This document shows, in pieces, positions 1 through 8,577 of a stretch of 64,000 nt of DNA. The DNA is taken from positions 62,001 to 126,000 of the forward strand of contig JAEZJF010000030.1 in the NCBI GenBank assembly GCA_023415825.1, written 5' to 3'. Source of the DNA: Bacillota bacterium. GTDB taxonomy: Bacteria; Bacillota; Clostridia; DSM-8532. How positions within the stretch are numbered: the first letter of the stretch is position 1; the number at the start of each line of letters is the position of its first letter. The notes under the pieces were generated by a model that worked only from the letters and a program-made list of their open reading frames with translations, did not search any database and was not told the DNA's origin. Made by a program: the position numbers and the translations under genes.

Positions 1-499
1 AGTTCTTAAACATCCCTTTTGTAGTGGTGGCACGGATATCAGCTGAAAGAGGTTCAATCTCGGTTATGGTTTCGACAGGGGTTCCATCTTCCTTTGTATC
101 TATTCGTTTTATAAACCTCAACTGAGTCGGGAACGACTCGTAAGGTTCTCCCTCAATCAAGAGCGCCAAAATTTTTTCAGGACCGCGCAACGCCTTAAAC
201 TCCTCAATCTCCTTTGATACCCATTGTGATTGGGGAGTTCTTGGTGAACAAATAACGATGAGGTATTCAGACGCTTCCAGGGCTTTTGTTATATCCTCGG
301 CCAAATTTGAGGAGGTGGGAAGCTCGTCCCGATCACGAAAAACCCTTTGGATTTTCTTTTTACCTGTGAGCTTTGAAACACTTCTGGGGACTTTATACGT
401 CTCCAGCATTCTATGCAGCTTTTCTGCCACTATTTTATCAGGATCACAGTGTCTGTAGCTAATAAATGCATCATATAGATAAGGCTTCTTATCAACCAT
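1..499 (-). CDS. TIR-domain protein, N-terminal part (runs off the left edge)
   Basis: The reading frame begins at ATG 499-497 behind GAGGTAAAAAT and stays open to base 1, giving 166 residues of an unfinished protein. The N terminus is a TIR domain: YDAFISYRH (residues 9-17) is the usual first strand, FRDRDELPTSSNL (54-66) the BB-loop region, and LIVICSPRTPQSQWVSKEI (80-98) the later core. Glu97 in WVSKEI sits where TIR NAD-cleaving enzymes such as SARM1 keep the catalytic glutamate (family knowledge; alignment made by eye). Bacterial proteins of this kind often carry TPR or WD40 repeats after the TIR domain; that part lies outside the window. It could be a defence NADase or only a scaffold. 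Neighbours (ArsR/MFS) do not suggest a defence island. Confidence 0.85.
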   Translation of the reverse strand, partial: MVDKKPYLYDAFISYRHCDPDKIVAEKLHRMLETYKVPRSVSKLTGKKKIQRVFRDRDELPTSSNLAEDITKALEASEYLIVICSPRTPQSQWVSKEIEEFKALRGPEKILALLIEGEPYESFPTQLRFIKRIDTKEDGTPVETITEIEPLSADIRATTTKGMFKN

Positions 500-584
500 A
501 TTTTTACCTCATTAACTCATATACAATTAGGTTATCGTCAAGAAGCCACAGTGTCAAGATAAATGCATTGATGCAAGGCTATAT

Positions 585-1811
585 TCATTCCTCCAAAGAA
601 GGACGTTGCTGCAGACTCATATCTGATTCGTACTCCCTTTTATATGTGGCAACAGCTACAAATGTGGCGTATCCGCCTAAAAGGCCTCCTGCTACCAGCC
701 AAACCCCTGCAAATTGCAGCCTTTCAATCATGATACTGCTAAATAATGAGGCAATTAACACACCGATCTGTGTAGTAAATGAACTCAGTGAGAGAACACT
801 TGCCCTCATATGATTGGGGGTCAATTTATTGATTAATGTGCCCTCTGCTATGTTGCTTGCTCCCAGCAGCAGATATACACCGGCATACCAGGCCATGAAG
901 CCTATGATGCTCTTTTGAAAGGCAAATATAAGAATAAAAGCGGCAAAAATTATACGGAAAAATTTATAAAAACGCCACTCTCTGTTGCGGTGCTTATTCA
1001 ATAGCTTTTGAGCGATGATATTTCCAAGGGTTACGGCCAGGAATGCCAAAAAAGTTATGACTCCAAGTATCCATGTGCTGTTCTGTACATTGGGAATTTG
1101 CATGAACGCCGGCTGCCAGTATGTTTCTACGGTACAGAGAAAAAATCCTGCAAAAAAAATACCCGGTAATATAAAGCCGAATTGAGGCGTGGAAAGTACA
1201 ACCTGCTTACTTTTTCTAATATGGTCAATGAGTGGTATGCGTTGCTCTTTTTGATGAACAGGCTGCTCTTTTACGAAAGCCAGACAAAGAATAAAGAGAA
1301 TAACAATGAAGACCTCACGTAAAGCCAAATTGAATAAGTAGTTGCTGTTAGCATTGGCAAAAAATCCTCCTGCAATGCCTCCCGCTGCAAGAGCCCCACC
1401 TTCTATAACAGCCATTCGGGTTGTCACTCCGGCAAGACAGCCCTCTCCATTTTTGTCAATGGCTTGATCTATCATAAGGGCATCCAAGCTGCCTGAAGAA
1501 AAAGAACGTCCCAATCCGGAGAATGCAACGGCAAATACCAATGCTACCATATTGTTTGCCATGATCATGATAAGAAACGATATGAAATAAAACCCGCAGG
1601 ATAGCAAGAAAACCGCTTTACGTCCATAAAGATCGGCACATATACCACTGGGCAGCTCTAGGATAAGTACAGTCACCGAATAAATTGCAAGCAGCAAAGG
1701 TAGGGTCTGAAAGCTTGCACCCTTATCCAGTAAAATCAGATTGAGTATAGGAACCATTAGGCCTACAGAAAAAGCGTTTATGGCAAGAATAATCTGGTGA
1801 AGCTTACTCAT
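585..1811 (-). CDS. MFS-type multidrug/efflux transporter
   Basis: A 408-residue integral membrane protein of the major facilitator superfamily. It shows about twelve hydrophobic segments, and between segments 2 and 3 the motif ADLYGRKAVFLLS, a standard MFS motif A variant. It should export a small compound by proton antiport; the substrate cannot be told. The start at 1811 (MSKLHQ) is chosen because AGGAG lies seven bases upstream; ATG 1814 is also possible. The start overlaps the 3' end of the ArsR-like gene by 8 bases, so the two are translationally coupled, and the regulator probably controls the pump. Confidence 0.85.
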   Translation of the reverse strand: MSKLHQIILAINAFSVGLMVPILNLILLDKGASFQTLPLLLAIYSVTVLILELPSGICADLYGRKAVFLLSCGFYFISFLIMIMANNMVALVFAVAFSGLGRSFSSGSLDALMIDQAIDKNGEGCLAGVTTRMAVIEGGALAAGGIAGGFFANANSNYLFNLALREVFIVILFILCLAFVKEQPVHQKEQRIPLIDHIRKSKQVVLSTPQFGFILPGIFFAGFFLCTVETYWQPAFMQIPNVQNSTWILGVITFLAFLAVTLGNIIAQKLLNKHRNREWRFYKFFRIIFAAFILIFAFQKSIIGFMAWYAGVYLLLGASNIAEGTLINKLTPNHMRASVLSLSSFTTQIGVLIASLFSSIMIERLQFAGVWLVAGGLLGGYATFVAVATYKREYESDMSLQQRPSLEE

Positions 1812-2379
1812 CATACATCTCCTGTGCGTTATATGCAATAATCGCATATTCCCATGGGTTGCTATCAACAGTCGGTGCAGCGTGCTGTTCGATATATTCA
1901 GTAACCAGCTTTAAAAGCTCCTGGGATTGCTGACTTGATAAATGAACAACACCGGTCATTATATCCCCCCACTTTTGCAGGGCATCAAGGTTTTTCTCCC
2001 CTTGCTGGCAGATTCGCCTGCTCATTTGCTTTCTGAAGCCGTCATAGACCTGGGCGATTAAATCTTGTACCAATACCTCTCTTTGCTCTTCCAAATCATC
2101 AGATTGACTCAAGCCTATCTGTACCGTCACTTGGGCAGGCTTGTAGAAGCGGGCTTTTATTCCGTTGATCATCTCTGTGTGATCCAACTCAATCAAACCG
2201 AGCAGCATCAGCTTCTTGATATGATGCTGCACACTGGATGGGGATATTTGCAGTTTATCGGCCAGCATCTTAGGAGTCATAGGAGCATTCGCAATGCTTA
2301 GCTGGCGCAAAAGCTGCTGACGGACAGGACTCATGTAAATGTTCAGCTCTTCCTTTGTTGTGAGTGCGATTTTTTTCAA
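1804..2379 (-). CDS. ArsR-like winged-helix transcriptional regulator
   Basis: A 191-residue protein with an N-terminal winged helix-turn-helix: helices around residues 17-60, including MLADKLQISPSSVQHHIKKL, and a wing near residues 66-80. The C-terminal 100 residues are helical and not of a recognised ligand-binding family. It starts at TTG 2379 behind GGGGGTAAAGCT. It is first gene of a two-gene operon with the MFS pump and overlaps it. The promoter upstream is covered by a CGTTACA/TGTAACG inverted repeat, suggesting self-repression relieved by the exported compound (inference). Confidence 0.82.
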   Translation of the reverse strand: MKKIALTTKEELNIYMSPVRQQLLRQLSIANAPMTPKMLADKLQISPSSVQHHIKKLMLLGLIELDHTEMINGIKARFYKPAQVTVQIGLSQSDDLEEQREVLVQDLIAQVYDGFRKQMSRRICQQGEKNLDALQKWGDIMTGVVHLSSQQSQELLKLVTEYIEQHAAPTVDSNPWEYAIIAYNAQEMYDE

Positions 2380-2416
2380 AGCTTTACCCCCTTACTGATA
2401 AAATAATACCTTCATA

Positions 2417-2456
2417 CGTTACACACATTATAACATTACATACATTGTAACGTCAA
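2417..2456 (-). promoter_or_regulatory. Promoter and inverted-repeat operator of the ArsR-like/MFS operon
   Basis: On the minus strand TTGACG (2456-2451) and TATAAT (2432-2427) are separated by 18 bases. An inverted repeat, CGTTACA at 2417-2423 and TGTAACG at 2446-2452, spans the -35 to the start region. ACATTACAT inside it adds further half-site-like sequence. Binding here would block RNA polymerase. Confidence 0.7.
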
Positions 2457-2526
2457 TGGACAAAAAATTAGACTTATAAAACGCCTGTGTCTCCTGGGAG
2501 GAATGGGCTTATATATTACAGCTTCG

Positions 2527-2554
2527 TTGACAGTCCAAACCAAAGAGATATAAT
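2527..2554 (+). promoter_or_regulatory. Sigma-A-type promoter of the flavodoxin gene
   Basis: TTGACA (2527-2532), 16-base spacer, TATAAT (2549-2554), 40 bases before the flavodoxin start codon. Confidence 0.7.
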
Positions 2555-2593
2555 TGAAATAAGTGGAATCTAAGAGCAAAAGAGGTTGTTTAA

Positions 2594-3085
2594 ATGAATA
2601 GTATTATTGTTTATTATTCCTGGATGGGTAACACCGAAGTCGTTGCTAAAGAGCTTAATAAAATCATCGGCGGAGATTTAGTAAAAGTTGAAGAGATAAA
2701 AAATCGCAATGCCGGCATTGGGTTTGCAGGAGCCGCCATTTCAGCTTTATTGGGACTGAAAAGCAAGCTTAATTCAATGGATTTTTCGCTAAAAGGTTAT
2801 GATAATATCTTTCTTGGAGGCCAGGTATGGGCAGGTCACAGCACACCTGCCATAAATTCCTTTATCAACAAAGCCGATTTTTCCAATAAAAATGTTTATT
2901 TGCTTTTGACAGGAGCTGATGATAAAGTGCCACAGAAAGTTATAGACTCTATAAAAAAGAGGGTCGAAGACCGTGGTGGCAGATTTGTTGACAGCATTTT
3001 TATAACAACTCAAATGAATAGTGTGATTTCACCTGAAGCTGCCAGAGAAATGATAACCACTTGGATAGATAAAAAGTTGGTTTAA
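2594..3085 (+). CDS. Flavodoxin-like protein
   Basis: A 163-residue cytoplasmic protein of the flavodoxin fold. The N-terminal IIVYYSWMGNTEVVAKEL (4-21) corresponds to the FMN-phosphate loop (S/T-x-T/N-G-N-T pattern, here SWMGNT). GGQVWAGHSTPAI (75-87) fits the second flavin loop, where the Trp can stack on the isoalloxazine ring. The length is that of a short-chain flavodoxin or a small NAD(P)H-type flavoprotein. It probably carries electrons. It has its own promoter and an AGAGG ribosome-binding site. It is followed by a separate promoter for the LacI gene, so it is likely monocistronic. Confidence 0.8.
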   Translation: MNSIIVYYSWMGNTEVVAKELNKIIGGDLVKVEEIKNRNAGIGFAGAAISALLGLKSKLNSMDFSLKGYDNIFLGGQVWAGHSTPAINSFINKADFSNKNVYLLLTGADDKVPQKVIDSIKKRVEDRGGRFVDSIFITTQMNSVISPEAAREMITTWIDKKLV

Positions 3086-3090
3086 AACTA

Positions 3091-3140
3091 TTGCAATTAA
3101 ATAGGATCATTGTATAATAGAATTACAGAAACCGATTACT
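3091..3140 (+). promoter_or_regulatory. Promoter and possible operator of the LacI-type gene
   Basis: TTGCAA (3091-3096), 16-base spacer, TATAAT (3113-3118). Downstream, about +10, ACCGATTACTGT (3131-3142) shares the half-site CGATTAC with the perfect palindrome in front of nagB, suggesting autoregulation by the same LacI protein (inference). Confidence 0.6.
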
Positions 3141-3173
3141 GTACAGTCAAATACAAAAGATTGGTATGAGTAT

Positions 3174-4235
3174 ATGGATAACAAGAAAAAGACAATAAAA
3201 AGGGCTACAGTATATGACGTAGCTAAAATGGCAGGCACATCCACAGCTACTGTATCCAGAGTGCTCAGCAATAGTGATTACCCTATTAGTAAGGAAATTC
3301 GCAAAAAAGTAATAGATGCAGCACAAAAAATGAACTATACTCCCAATTTGCTGGGTAGAATGCTTAAAAAAAGCGAGAGCAAAGATATTGGGGTCATCAT
3401 CCCCAATATTTCCAATCCCTTTTACCCGCAGCTTGTTCTAGGAATCGAAACGGAAGCAAAAAAGCATGGTTTTAATATATTATTATGCAATTCATTTAGA
3501 GACGTAACTAACGAAAAGAAATACATAGAATCAATGTACCAAAAACAAGTCAGGGGGATCATTTTATCTACGATCAGCGAAGAGCATGGTTTCTTAAAGG
3601 AATTATGTGATCGTGGATTGAAAATAGTAGGCTTTGACCAAAACATCGAAGATTTCCAATGCAATAAAATAACCTTTGATTTTACTCAAGCCGGAATGAT
3701 GGCAGTTGATTATCTTATAAGCAAGGGACATAAAAAGATTGCATTTGCTACTTCCCCACTGACCAGAAGGAGCCGCAGAGAAATATTTGACGGGTATAAA
3801 CTGGGCTTAATGAAAAATAATATAGGTTTTTCCGATGATTTGGTTTATATAGTAGAACTTGAAAAAGAAGTTGAGAATGGTACGTTTGAATTTCAAAGCG
3901 GAGTAGATATCGCAAGAAAATGTCTTGCATCTGCAAATTTGCCCACTGCAATATTCGCAGTAAATGACATAACTGCGATGGGTATTATTCATGGCCTTAT
4001 CAACTCCGGCATTAAAGTTCCGGATGATATTTCCGTTATGGGCTTTGATAATATTGAATTCTCCGCTATGATTAATCCGCCGCTCACTACCATCAATCAA
4101 CCGGCTTTTGAGACCGGTCGCCTTGCATGTAAAATTTTGATAGAAAATTTAGAAGACAGCGACAGTAATTATGTCTCTATTAAGCTGGAGCCAACATTGA
4201 TCGAGAGAAAATCTGTAAAGAACCTAAAAGTATGA
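3174..4235 (+). CDS. LacI-family transcriptional regulator of the nag genes
   Basis: A 353-residue LacI/GalR regulator. Residues 12-32 form the helix-turn-helix (VYDVAKMAGTSTATVSRVLS), followed by a hinge helix (NLLGRMLKKS) and a periplasmic-binding-protein-like effector domain starting at IGVIIPNISNPFYPQL. The C-terminal VMGFDNIEFSAMINPPLTT is typical of the family. It lies immediately upstream of nagB and nagA in the same direction, so it most likely senses an amino-sugar phosphate or related sugar and represses this operon. The palindrome GTAATCGATTAC at 4260-4271 is its probable binding site. Effector identity is inferred only from context. Confidence 0.88.
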   Translation: MDNKKKTIKRATVYDVAKMAGTSTATVSRVLSNSDYPISKEIRKKVIDAAQKMNYTPNLLGRMLKKSESKDIGVIIPNISNPFYPQLVLGIETEAKKHGFNILLCNSFRDVTNEKKYIESMYQKQVRGIILSTISEEHGFLKELCDRGLKIVGFDQNIEDFQCNKITFDFTQAGMMAVDYLISKGHKKIAFATSPLTRRSRREIFDGYKLGLMKNNIGFSDDLVYIVELEKEVENGTFEFQSGVDIARKCLASANLPTAIFAVNDITAMGIIHGLINSGIKVPDDISVMGFDNIEFSAMINPPLTTINQPAFETGRLACKILIENLEDSDSNYVSIKLEPTLIERKSVKNLKV

Positions 4236-4259
4236 AACTAAAATTTTTTTAACATTGTA

Positions 4260-4271
4260 GTAATCGATTAC
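4260..4271 (+). promoter_or_regulatory. LacI-type operator before nagB
   Basis: A perfect 12-base palindrome, GTAATCGATTAC, lies 26 bases before the nagB start in the short gap after the LacI gene. Its centre CG and half-site symmetry are those of LacI/GalR-family operators. Confidence 0.7.
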
Positions 4272-4296
4272 CATTAATAATTGAGAGGATGTACTT

Positions 4297-5067
4297 ATGA
4301 GTATGATTAGGGAATTTCAAGCAGAAAAACTCAAAGTGAAGGTCTATGAGACCAGAAAGGATATGGGCGAATCATCGGCAAGAGAAATGTCTGCTGTACT
4401 CAAGCAATTATTAGAAGAAAAGGATGAAGTGAATATTATTTTTGCTGCGGCACCTTCTCAAAATGAATTTCTCGAAGGGCTTGTCAATGCAGAAGGCATT
4501 GATTGGAAAAGGGTTAACGCCTTTCACATGGACGAATACGTGGGACTTGATGCAAAAGCACCTCAAAGATTCGGCAATTTCCTGAGGGAAAGGATTTTCG
4601 ATAAGGTTGAATTTAAATCTGTTTACTATCTTGATGGTAATTCAAACCCTGAAGGGGAATGCATCAGATATTCTCAATTACTCAAACAATACCCTACAGA
4701 TATTGTCTGCATGGGAATAGGTGAAAATGGCCATATCGCGTTTAACGATCCTCATGTTGCACAATTCAACGACACTGAATGGGTTAAATTGGTGGGACTT
4801 GATAATAAATCCCGTGAGCAGCAAGTACATGACGGTTGCTTTATCAGTTTTAACGACGTTCCTACTCATGCATTAACACTTACAATACCATCCCTCCTTT
4901 CGGCAAAATACATCTTTTGCATTGTACCGGATAAGAAAAAAGCTGAAGCAGTAGCACAAACCATATCAGGCGAGATCACTGAAGCATGCCCTGCTTCCAT
5001 ACTCAAGACTCATGACCATGCCATACTGTATATTGACAAAAATAGTGCTGCGGACATCTTAGTTTAA
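4297..5067 (+). CDS. nagB: Glucosamine-6-phosphate deaminase
   Basis: A 256-residue cytoplasmic enzyme that converts glucosamine-6-phosphate to fructose-6-phosphate and ammonia. Family signatures are FHMDEYVGL (77-84, Asp79 the conserved base) and GIGENGHIAFNDP (140-152, His146 the ring-opening His). FAAAPSQNEFL (49-59) replaces the more usual TGxTP phosphate loop, placing it in a divergent deaminase subgroup; Asp151 also replaces the Glu of the E. coli enzyme. It follows the LacI operator with a good AGAGGA site and precedes nagA, so the pair completes GlcNAc-6-P catabolism. A related isomerase or lactonase role is possible but the operon argues for deaminase. Confidence 0.87.
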   Translation: MSMIREFQAEKLKVKVYETRKDMGESSAREMSAVLKQLLEEKDEVNIIFAAAPSQNEFLEGLVNAEGIDWKRVNAFHMDEYVGLDAKAPQRFGNFLRERIFDKVEFKSVYYLDGNSNPEGECIRYSQLLKQYPTDIVCMGIGENGHIAFNDPHVAQFNDTEWVKLVGLDNKSREQQVHDGCFISFNDVPTHALTLTIPSLLSAKYIFCIVPDKKKAEAVAQTISGEITEACPASILKTHDHAILYIDKNSAADILV

Positions 5068-5114
5068 AAAAAAGTGTAATTCATATATTTTAGCAAGTCA
5101 GGAGTTTTACATAA

Positions 5115-6302
5115 ATGAGTAAATCAAAAATCATTAACGGCAAAATTATTACTCCCTATAGGATTATTGATGGAGGAACGATTGCCTTTGAGGACGGAAA
5201 AATCATCTATATAGGCCAGGCAGATATTGAGTTGGAAGGATGTACGGTTATTGATGCCAAAGGAAACTATGTCTCCCCCGGCTTTGTGGACTTGCATACC
5301 CACGGAGGTGGAGGCCATGACTTTATGGATGGTACATGTGAGGCCTTTCTGGGTGCTGCTCAAATGCACGCCCAACATGGTACCACATCAATCCTTCCCA
5401 CTACTCTGACCTGTACAAATGAAGAATTGAAGCAGACCTTGGAAGTTTTTAGGGAAGCAAAGGACAAAAATAAAAATGGTGCGCAATTTCTAGGAATTCA
5501 CCTTGAAGGTCCATATTTTGCTATATCACAGGCCGGGGGGCAAGATTCAAGATATATAAGAAATCCCAAAAAAGAAGAATACGAAGAGATATTAGGGTGG
5601 TCTGATGATATAGTGAGATGGAGTATTGCTCCGGAGCTGGATGGGGCAATAGAACTGGGAAAAGTTCTAAAAGCCCGGAGCATACTTCCATCAATAGGCC
5701 ATTCCGAGGCGGAATATGAAAAGGTACAAGAAGCATTTGAGAATGGCTATACCCATGTAACTCACCTGTACTCGGGAATGACAGGCGTGCATAGAAAGAA
5801 TGCTTATAGATATCTAGGAGTCATCGAAAGTGCTTATCTCATGGATGACATGTCCGTTGAAATGATCGCGGACGGTTGCCATTTGCCTCCAAGCCTCCTA
5901 CAGCTCATTTATAAAATAAAAGGGCCTTCAAAAATCGCTCTTATAACCGATTCTTTAAGAGGAGCCGGAATGCCTGAGGGCGAAAGCATATCAGGAAGCC
6001 TTAAAAACGGACAGAAAGTCATTATAGAAGATGGAGTCGCCAAGCTATTGGACAGATCCGCCTTCGCAGGAAGTGTTGCTACAACCGACAGACTTGTTAG
6101 GACTGTTGTCAAGCAAGCAGGTATACCGCTTATAGACGCCGTAAAAATGATGACAATTACTCCAGCAGAGATTATCGGCGTGAATAAGGAAAAGGGTAGT
6201 CTGGCTATTGGCAAGGATGCGGATATTCTTATTTTTGATGACGACATTCATATCAAAATGACTGTAATTATGGGTAATCCGGTATACAAAAGCAATCTAT
6301 AA
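5115..6302 (+). CDS. nagA: N-acetylglucosamine-6-phosphate deacetylase
   Basis: A 395-residue amidohydrolase that removes acetate from GlcNAc-6-P, feeding NagB. Metal and substrate motifs are visible: GFVDLHTHGGGGHDF (56-70, His61/His63), HLEGPY with Glu131, the GHSEA and THLYSGM histidines in the middle, and LITDSLRGAGMP with the catalytic Asp. The length is normal for the family (380-400). AGGAG stands before the ATG. It sits 47 bases after nagB, so both are read from the LacI-controlled promoter. It converges on the chemoreceptor gene at 6316 with only 13 bases between them and no clear terminator. Confidence 0.93.
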   Translation: MSKSKIINGKIITPYRIIDGGTIAFEDGKIIYIGQADIELEGCTVIDAKGNYVSPGFVDLHTHGGGGHDFMDGTCEAFLGAAQMHAQHGTTSILPTTLTCTNEELKQTLEVFREAKDKNKNGAQFLGIHLEGPYFAISQAGGQDSRYIRNPKKEEYEEILGWSDDIVRWSIAPELDGAIELGKVLKARSILPSIGHSEAEYEKVQEAFENGYTHVTHLYSGMTGVHRKNAYRYLGVIESAYLMDDMSVEMIADGCHLPPSLLQLIYKIKGPSKIALITDSLRGAGMPEGESISGSLKNGQKVIIEDGVAKLLDRSAFAGSVATTDRLVRTVVKQAGIPLIDAVKMMTITPAEIIGVNKEKGSLAIGKDADILIFDDDIHIKMTVIMGNPVYKSNL

Positions 6303-6315
6303 TCAATGATTTAGA

Positions 6316-8373
6316 TCAGACCTTGAACTTCTCTATTGTTTTTAGAAGATCACCTGAGAGCTCATGGAGGCTTTTGGCCATATGATCCAGCTGTTCCATG
6401 GAAACAAGCTGTTCTTGGGCGGAAGCCGATACCTCCTGCGTTGAAGCAGATACCTGCTGGGATACTGAAGAGATATTCTCCATACTTGACATGACATTTT
6501 CCTTATAGGAGTCCATACCCATAATCATGTCATACACATTGTTTATATTTTCAGTCAGTTGGGAAGTCTTTTCCTTGATTTCTGAGAACATCTCAGCGGT
6601 TTGCTCAACCATGCCGCTCTGCTCCTTAAAGCTCGTTTCTGCTTTGACAACAAGCTCTACAGAGCTCTGGGACTGCTTGAAAACATTCTCAATGTGCTTT
6701 TGTATTTCACGAGTATTATTATTGGACTGCTCAGCCAGCTTTCGGATTTCATCCGCAACAACAGCAAAGCCTTTTCCTGATTCACCCGCCCTTGCGGCTT
6801 CAATTGCGGCATTCAGCGCGAGCAAATTGGTTTGATCGGCTATACCACGAAGCACATTTGTAATGACATTAATATTTTTCACATATTCATTGAGCCTGGC
6901 CATTTCTCTTACGACATCAGCTGCAATTTCATTGGTCTCAATGGTTTTTTTGTTGAGATTCTCAATAACAATTATACCGGATCCGGATAACTCCTTCATG
7001 GTTTCTGCATCAGCTTCCATGATTCTTGTTCTTTCAACGGCTGATGAAATTTTGTCCGCAAGCTGGGTAACGCTCTTAACACTGGTTTCTACTTCCGTCG
7101 CCTGATTAGAGGAGCCTGAAGCAACCTCTACGATAGCCTGGGATATCTCTGAAAAAATCCGGGAAGAGTCGGAGGAAATGGAAGTCATCTTTTCAGATGA
7201 ATGAGCGACTTCTTCCGCAGCCTGCTTATTCTGTGAGACCAACTCCCTAATTTTACCTATCATTTTATTAAAGCTGGCAACAAGCTGACCGATCTCGTCC
7301 TTACGTTTCATAGTCAGAGATGCTGTGAGATCACCACTCTCGGCTTTAGACATAACACTCATTAATTTTTTCATGGAATTGGACATTCTTAGTGAAAAAA
7401 TGAAACCGAAAAAAGCTGCCAATATAACAAACAAAACTCCTGCGTAGACTGTTGTTTTTACAATTTCCTTTACACCTTTGGTAACAGAGGCATCAGGAAC
7501 AACGGTCACAGCAATAAGACCTGTTTTGGGAGATGTTTTGTAGGATACTAGATATTTGATACCCTTTTCATATGAATAAAAGCATTCGCCCTCACTCGAG
7601 CTTAAGCGCGCTATGACATCTTTCACAAATTGCCTTTGTGCCAGTTCTTCCTGATTGATATTGGATGATTCCGCTAAAACTCTGCTTTCACGAGTTATGA
7701 TATAGGTAGAGTCTCCCATGCCTAAATCAATACTTGAGAGTATTTCATAAATAGGAATGTTCTTGATATTAACAATAACGACTCCTTTGTCCAAACCGGA
7801 TAAAGGATCTGTGTAAAGACTGACCATGGACAGTAGGTTATGGTCAGCTTGTGCTTGCTCCATTCCTTCGCTGCAGTTAATCAGTATGGGTTTCCCTTCT
7901 GCTTTTTTAACCTTCTGATACCAGTCGGTCGCCATTACTTTTGACATGTCTATGGGAGCAGAAAGATTATGTCCGAGTATTTCGCCACTATTGAAAAGCA
8001 GTCGGCCCTCCAAGTCCTGGGTGGATGCATTGATGCTGTTAAGGGAATTTACGGCTTCTTGCTCAAGGACTGATGCTTCGCTATTATTCGTATTATCCAG
8101 GTCGGCGTACCCCATCAATACTTTGTTTTCAATTATTTGATTGGTTAAGTTTTCTGCTTTTTCTATAAAACCATCAAAATAATCTGATGTCAGTTTTGTC
8201 GCAGCTGCAAGACTATGCTCGGCATTCTCAGTAAGATTTTTTGCCGATGTTTGCGTGGCAATAAATCCAATGGTAGAAACAGGAATGATAATTAACAATA
8301 AAAACATTGCCACCATTTTTGAGAGTATGCTTCTTGCCGATGTTAAATCAGCAGACTTGTTTTTTCTAATCAT
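6316..8373 (-). CDS. Methyl-accepting chemotaxis protein
   Basis: A 685-residue transmembrane chemoreceptor. The first membrane segment is at about residues 20-40 (MFLLLIIIPVSTIGFIATQ). An extracytoplasmic Cache-like sensor domain runs to about residue 310, then a second membrane segment, a HAMP domain near residues 330-385 (ending NKMIGKIREL), and a long coiled-coil signalling domain. The hairpin tip GIADQTNLLALNAAIEAARA is the CheA/CheW contact. No C-terminal CheR-binding pentapeptide is seen. The ligand is unknown. The start is fixed by GGGAGGG. It has its own promoter at 8526-8554. Confidence 0.93.
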   Translation of the reverse strand: MIRKNKSADLTSARSILSKMVAMFLLLIIIPVSTIGFIATQTSAKNLTENAEHSLAAATKLTSDYFDGFIEKAENLTNQIIENKVLMGYADLDNTNNSEASVLEQEAVNSLNSINASTQDLEGRLLFNSGEILGHNLSAPIDMSKVMATDWYQKVKKAEGKPILINCSEGMEQAQADHNLLSMVSLYTDPLSGLDKGVVIVNIKNIPIYEILSSIDLGMGDSTYIITRESRVLAESSNINQEELAQRQFVKDVIARLSSSEGECFYSYEKGIKYLVSYKTSPKTGLIAVTVVPDASVTKGVKEIVKTTVYAGVLFVILAAFFGFIFSLRMSNSMKKLMSVMSKAESGDLTASLTMKRKDEIGQLVASFNKMIGKIRELVSQNKQAAEEVAHSSEKMTSISSDSSRIFSEISQAIVEVASGSSNQATEVETSVKSVTQLADKISSAVERTRIMEADAETMKELSGSGIIVIENLNKKTIETNEIAADVVREMARLNEYVKNINVITNVLRGIADQTNLLALNAAIEAARAGESGKGFAVVADEIRKLAEQSNNNTREIQKHIENVFKQSQSSVELVVKAETSFKEQSGMVEQTAEMFSEIKEKTSQLTENINNVYDMIMGMDSYKENVMSSMENISSVSQQVSASTQEVSASAQEQLVSMEQLDHMAKSLHELSGDLLKTIEKFKV

Positions 8374-8525
8374 TTTAACCCTCCCAAAAAAAAACTAAGA
8401 ATACGCGCCACAGCATCAACTAGAAAAAAAGGGACATTTCGTTCACCTTATTCAATTATAAGGAAAAACAAAACACCCTTGTCTTGCTTTAACTGCTTAT
8501 GCTTATAGTAATGGTTATTGTATCT

Positions 8526-8554
8526 AGGATAATTTTACCGCACCATAATGTCAA
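8526..8554 (-). promoter_or_regulatory. Promoter of the chemoreceptor gene
   Basis: On the minus strand TTGACA (8554-8549), 17-base spacer, TATCCT (8531-8526). It leaves a leader of about 150 bases before the start codon at 8373. Confidence 0.55.
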
Positions 8555-8577
8555 GATACGATTTAAAAAAAAGAAAA

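Noticed and set aside
500..584. Promoter for the TIR gene
   Set aside because: TTGACA is present on the minus strand but the matching -10 (TAACCT) is poor.
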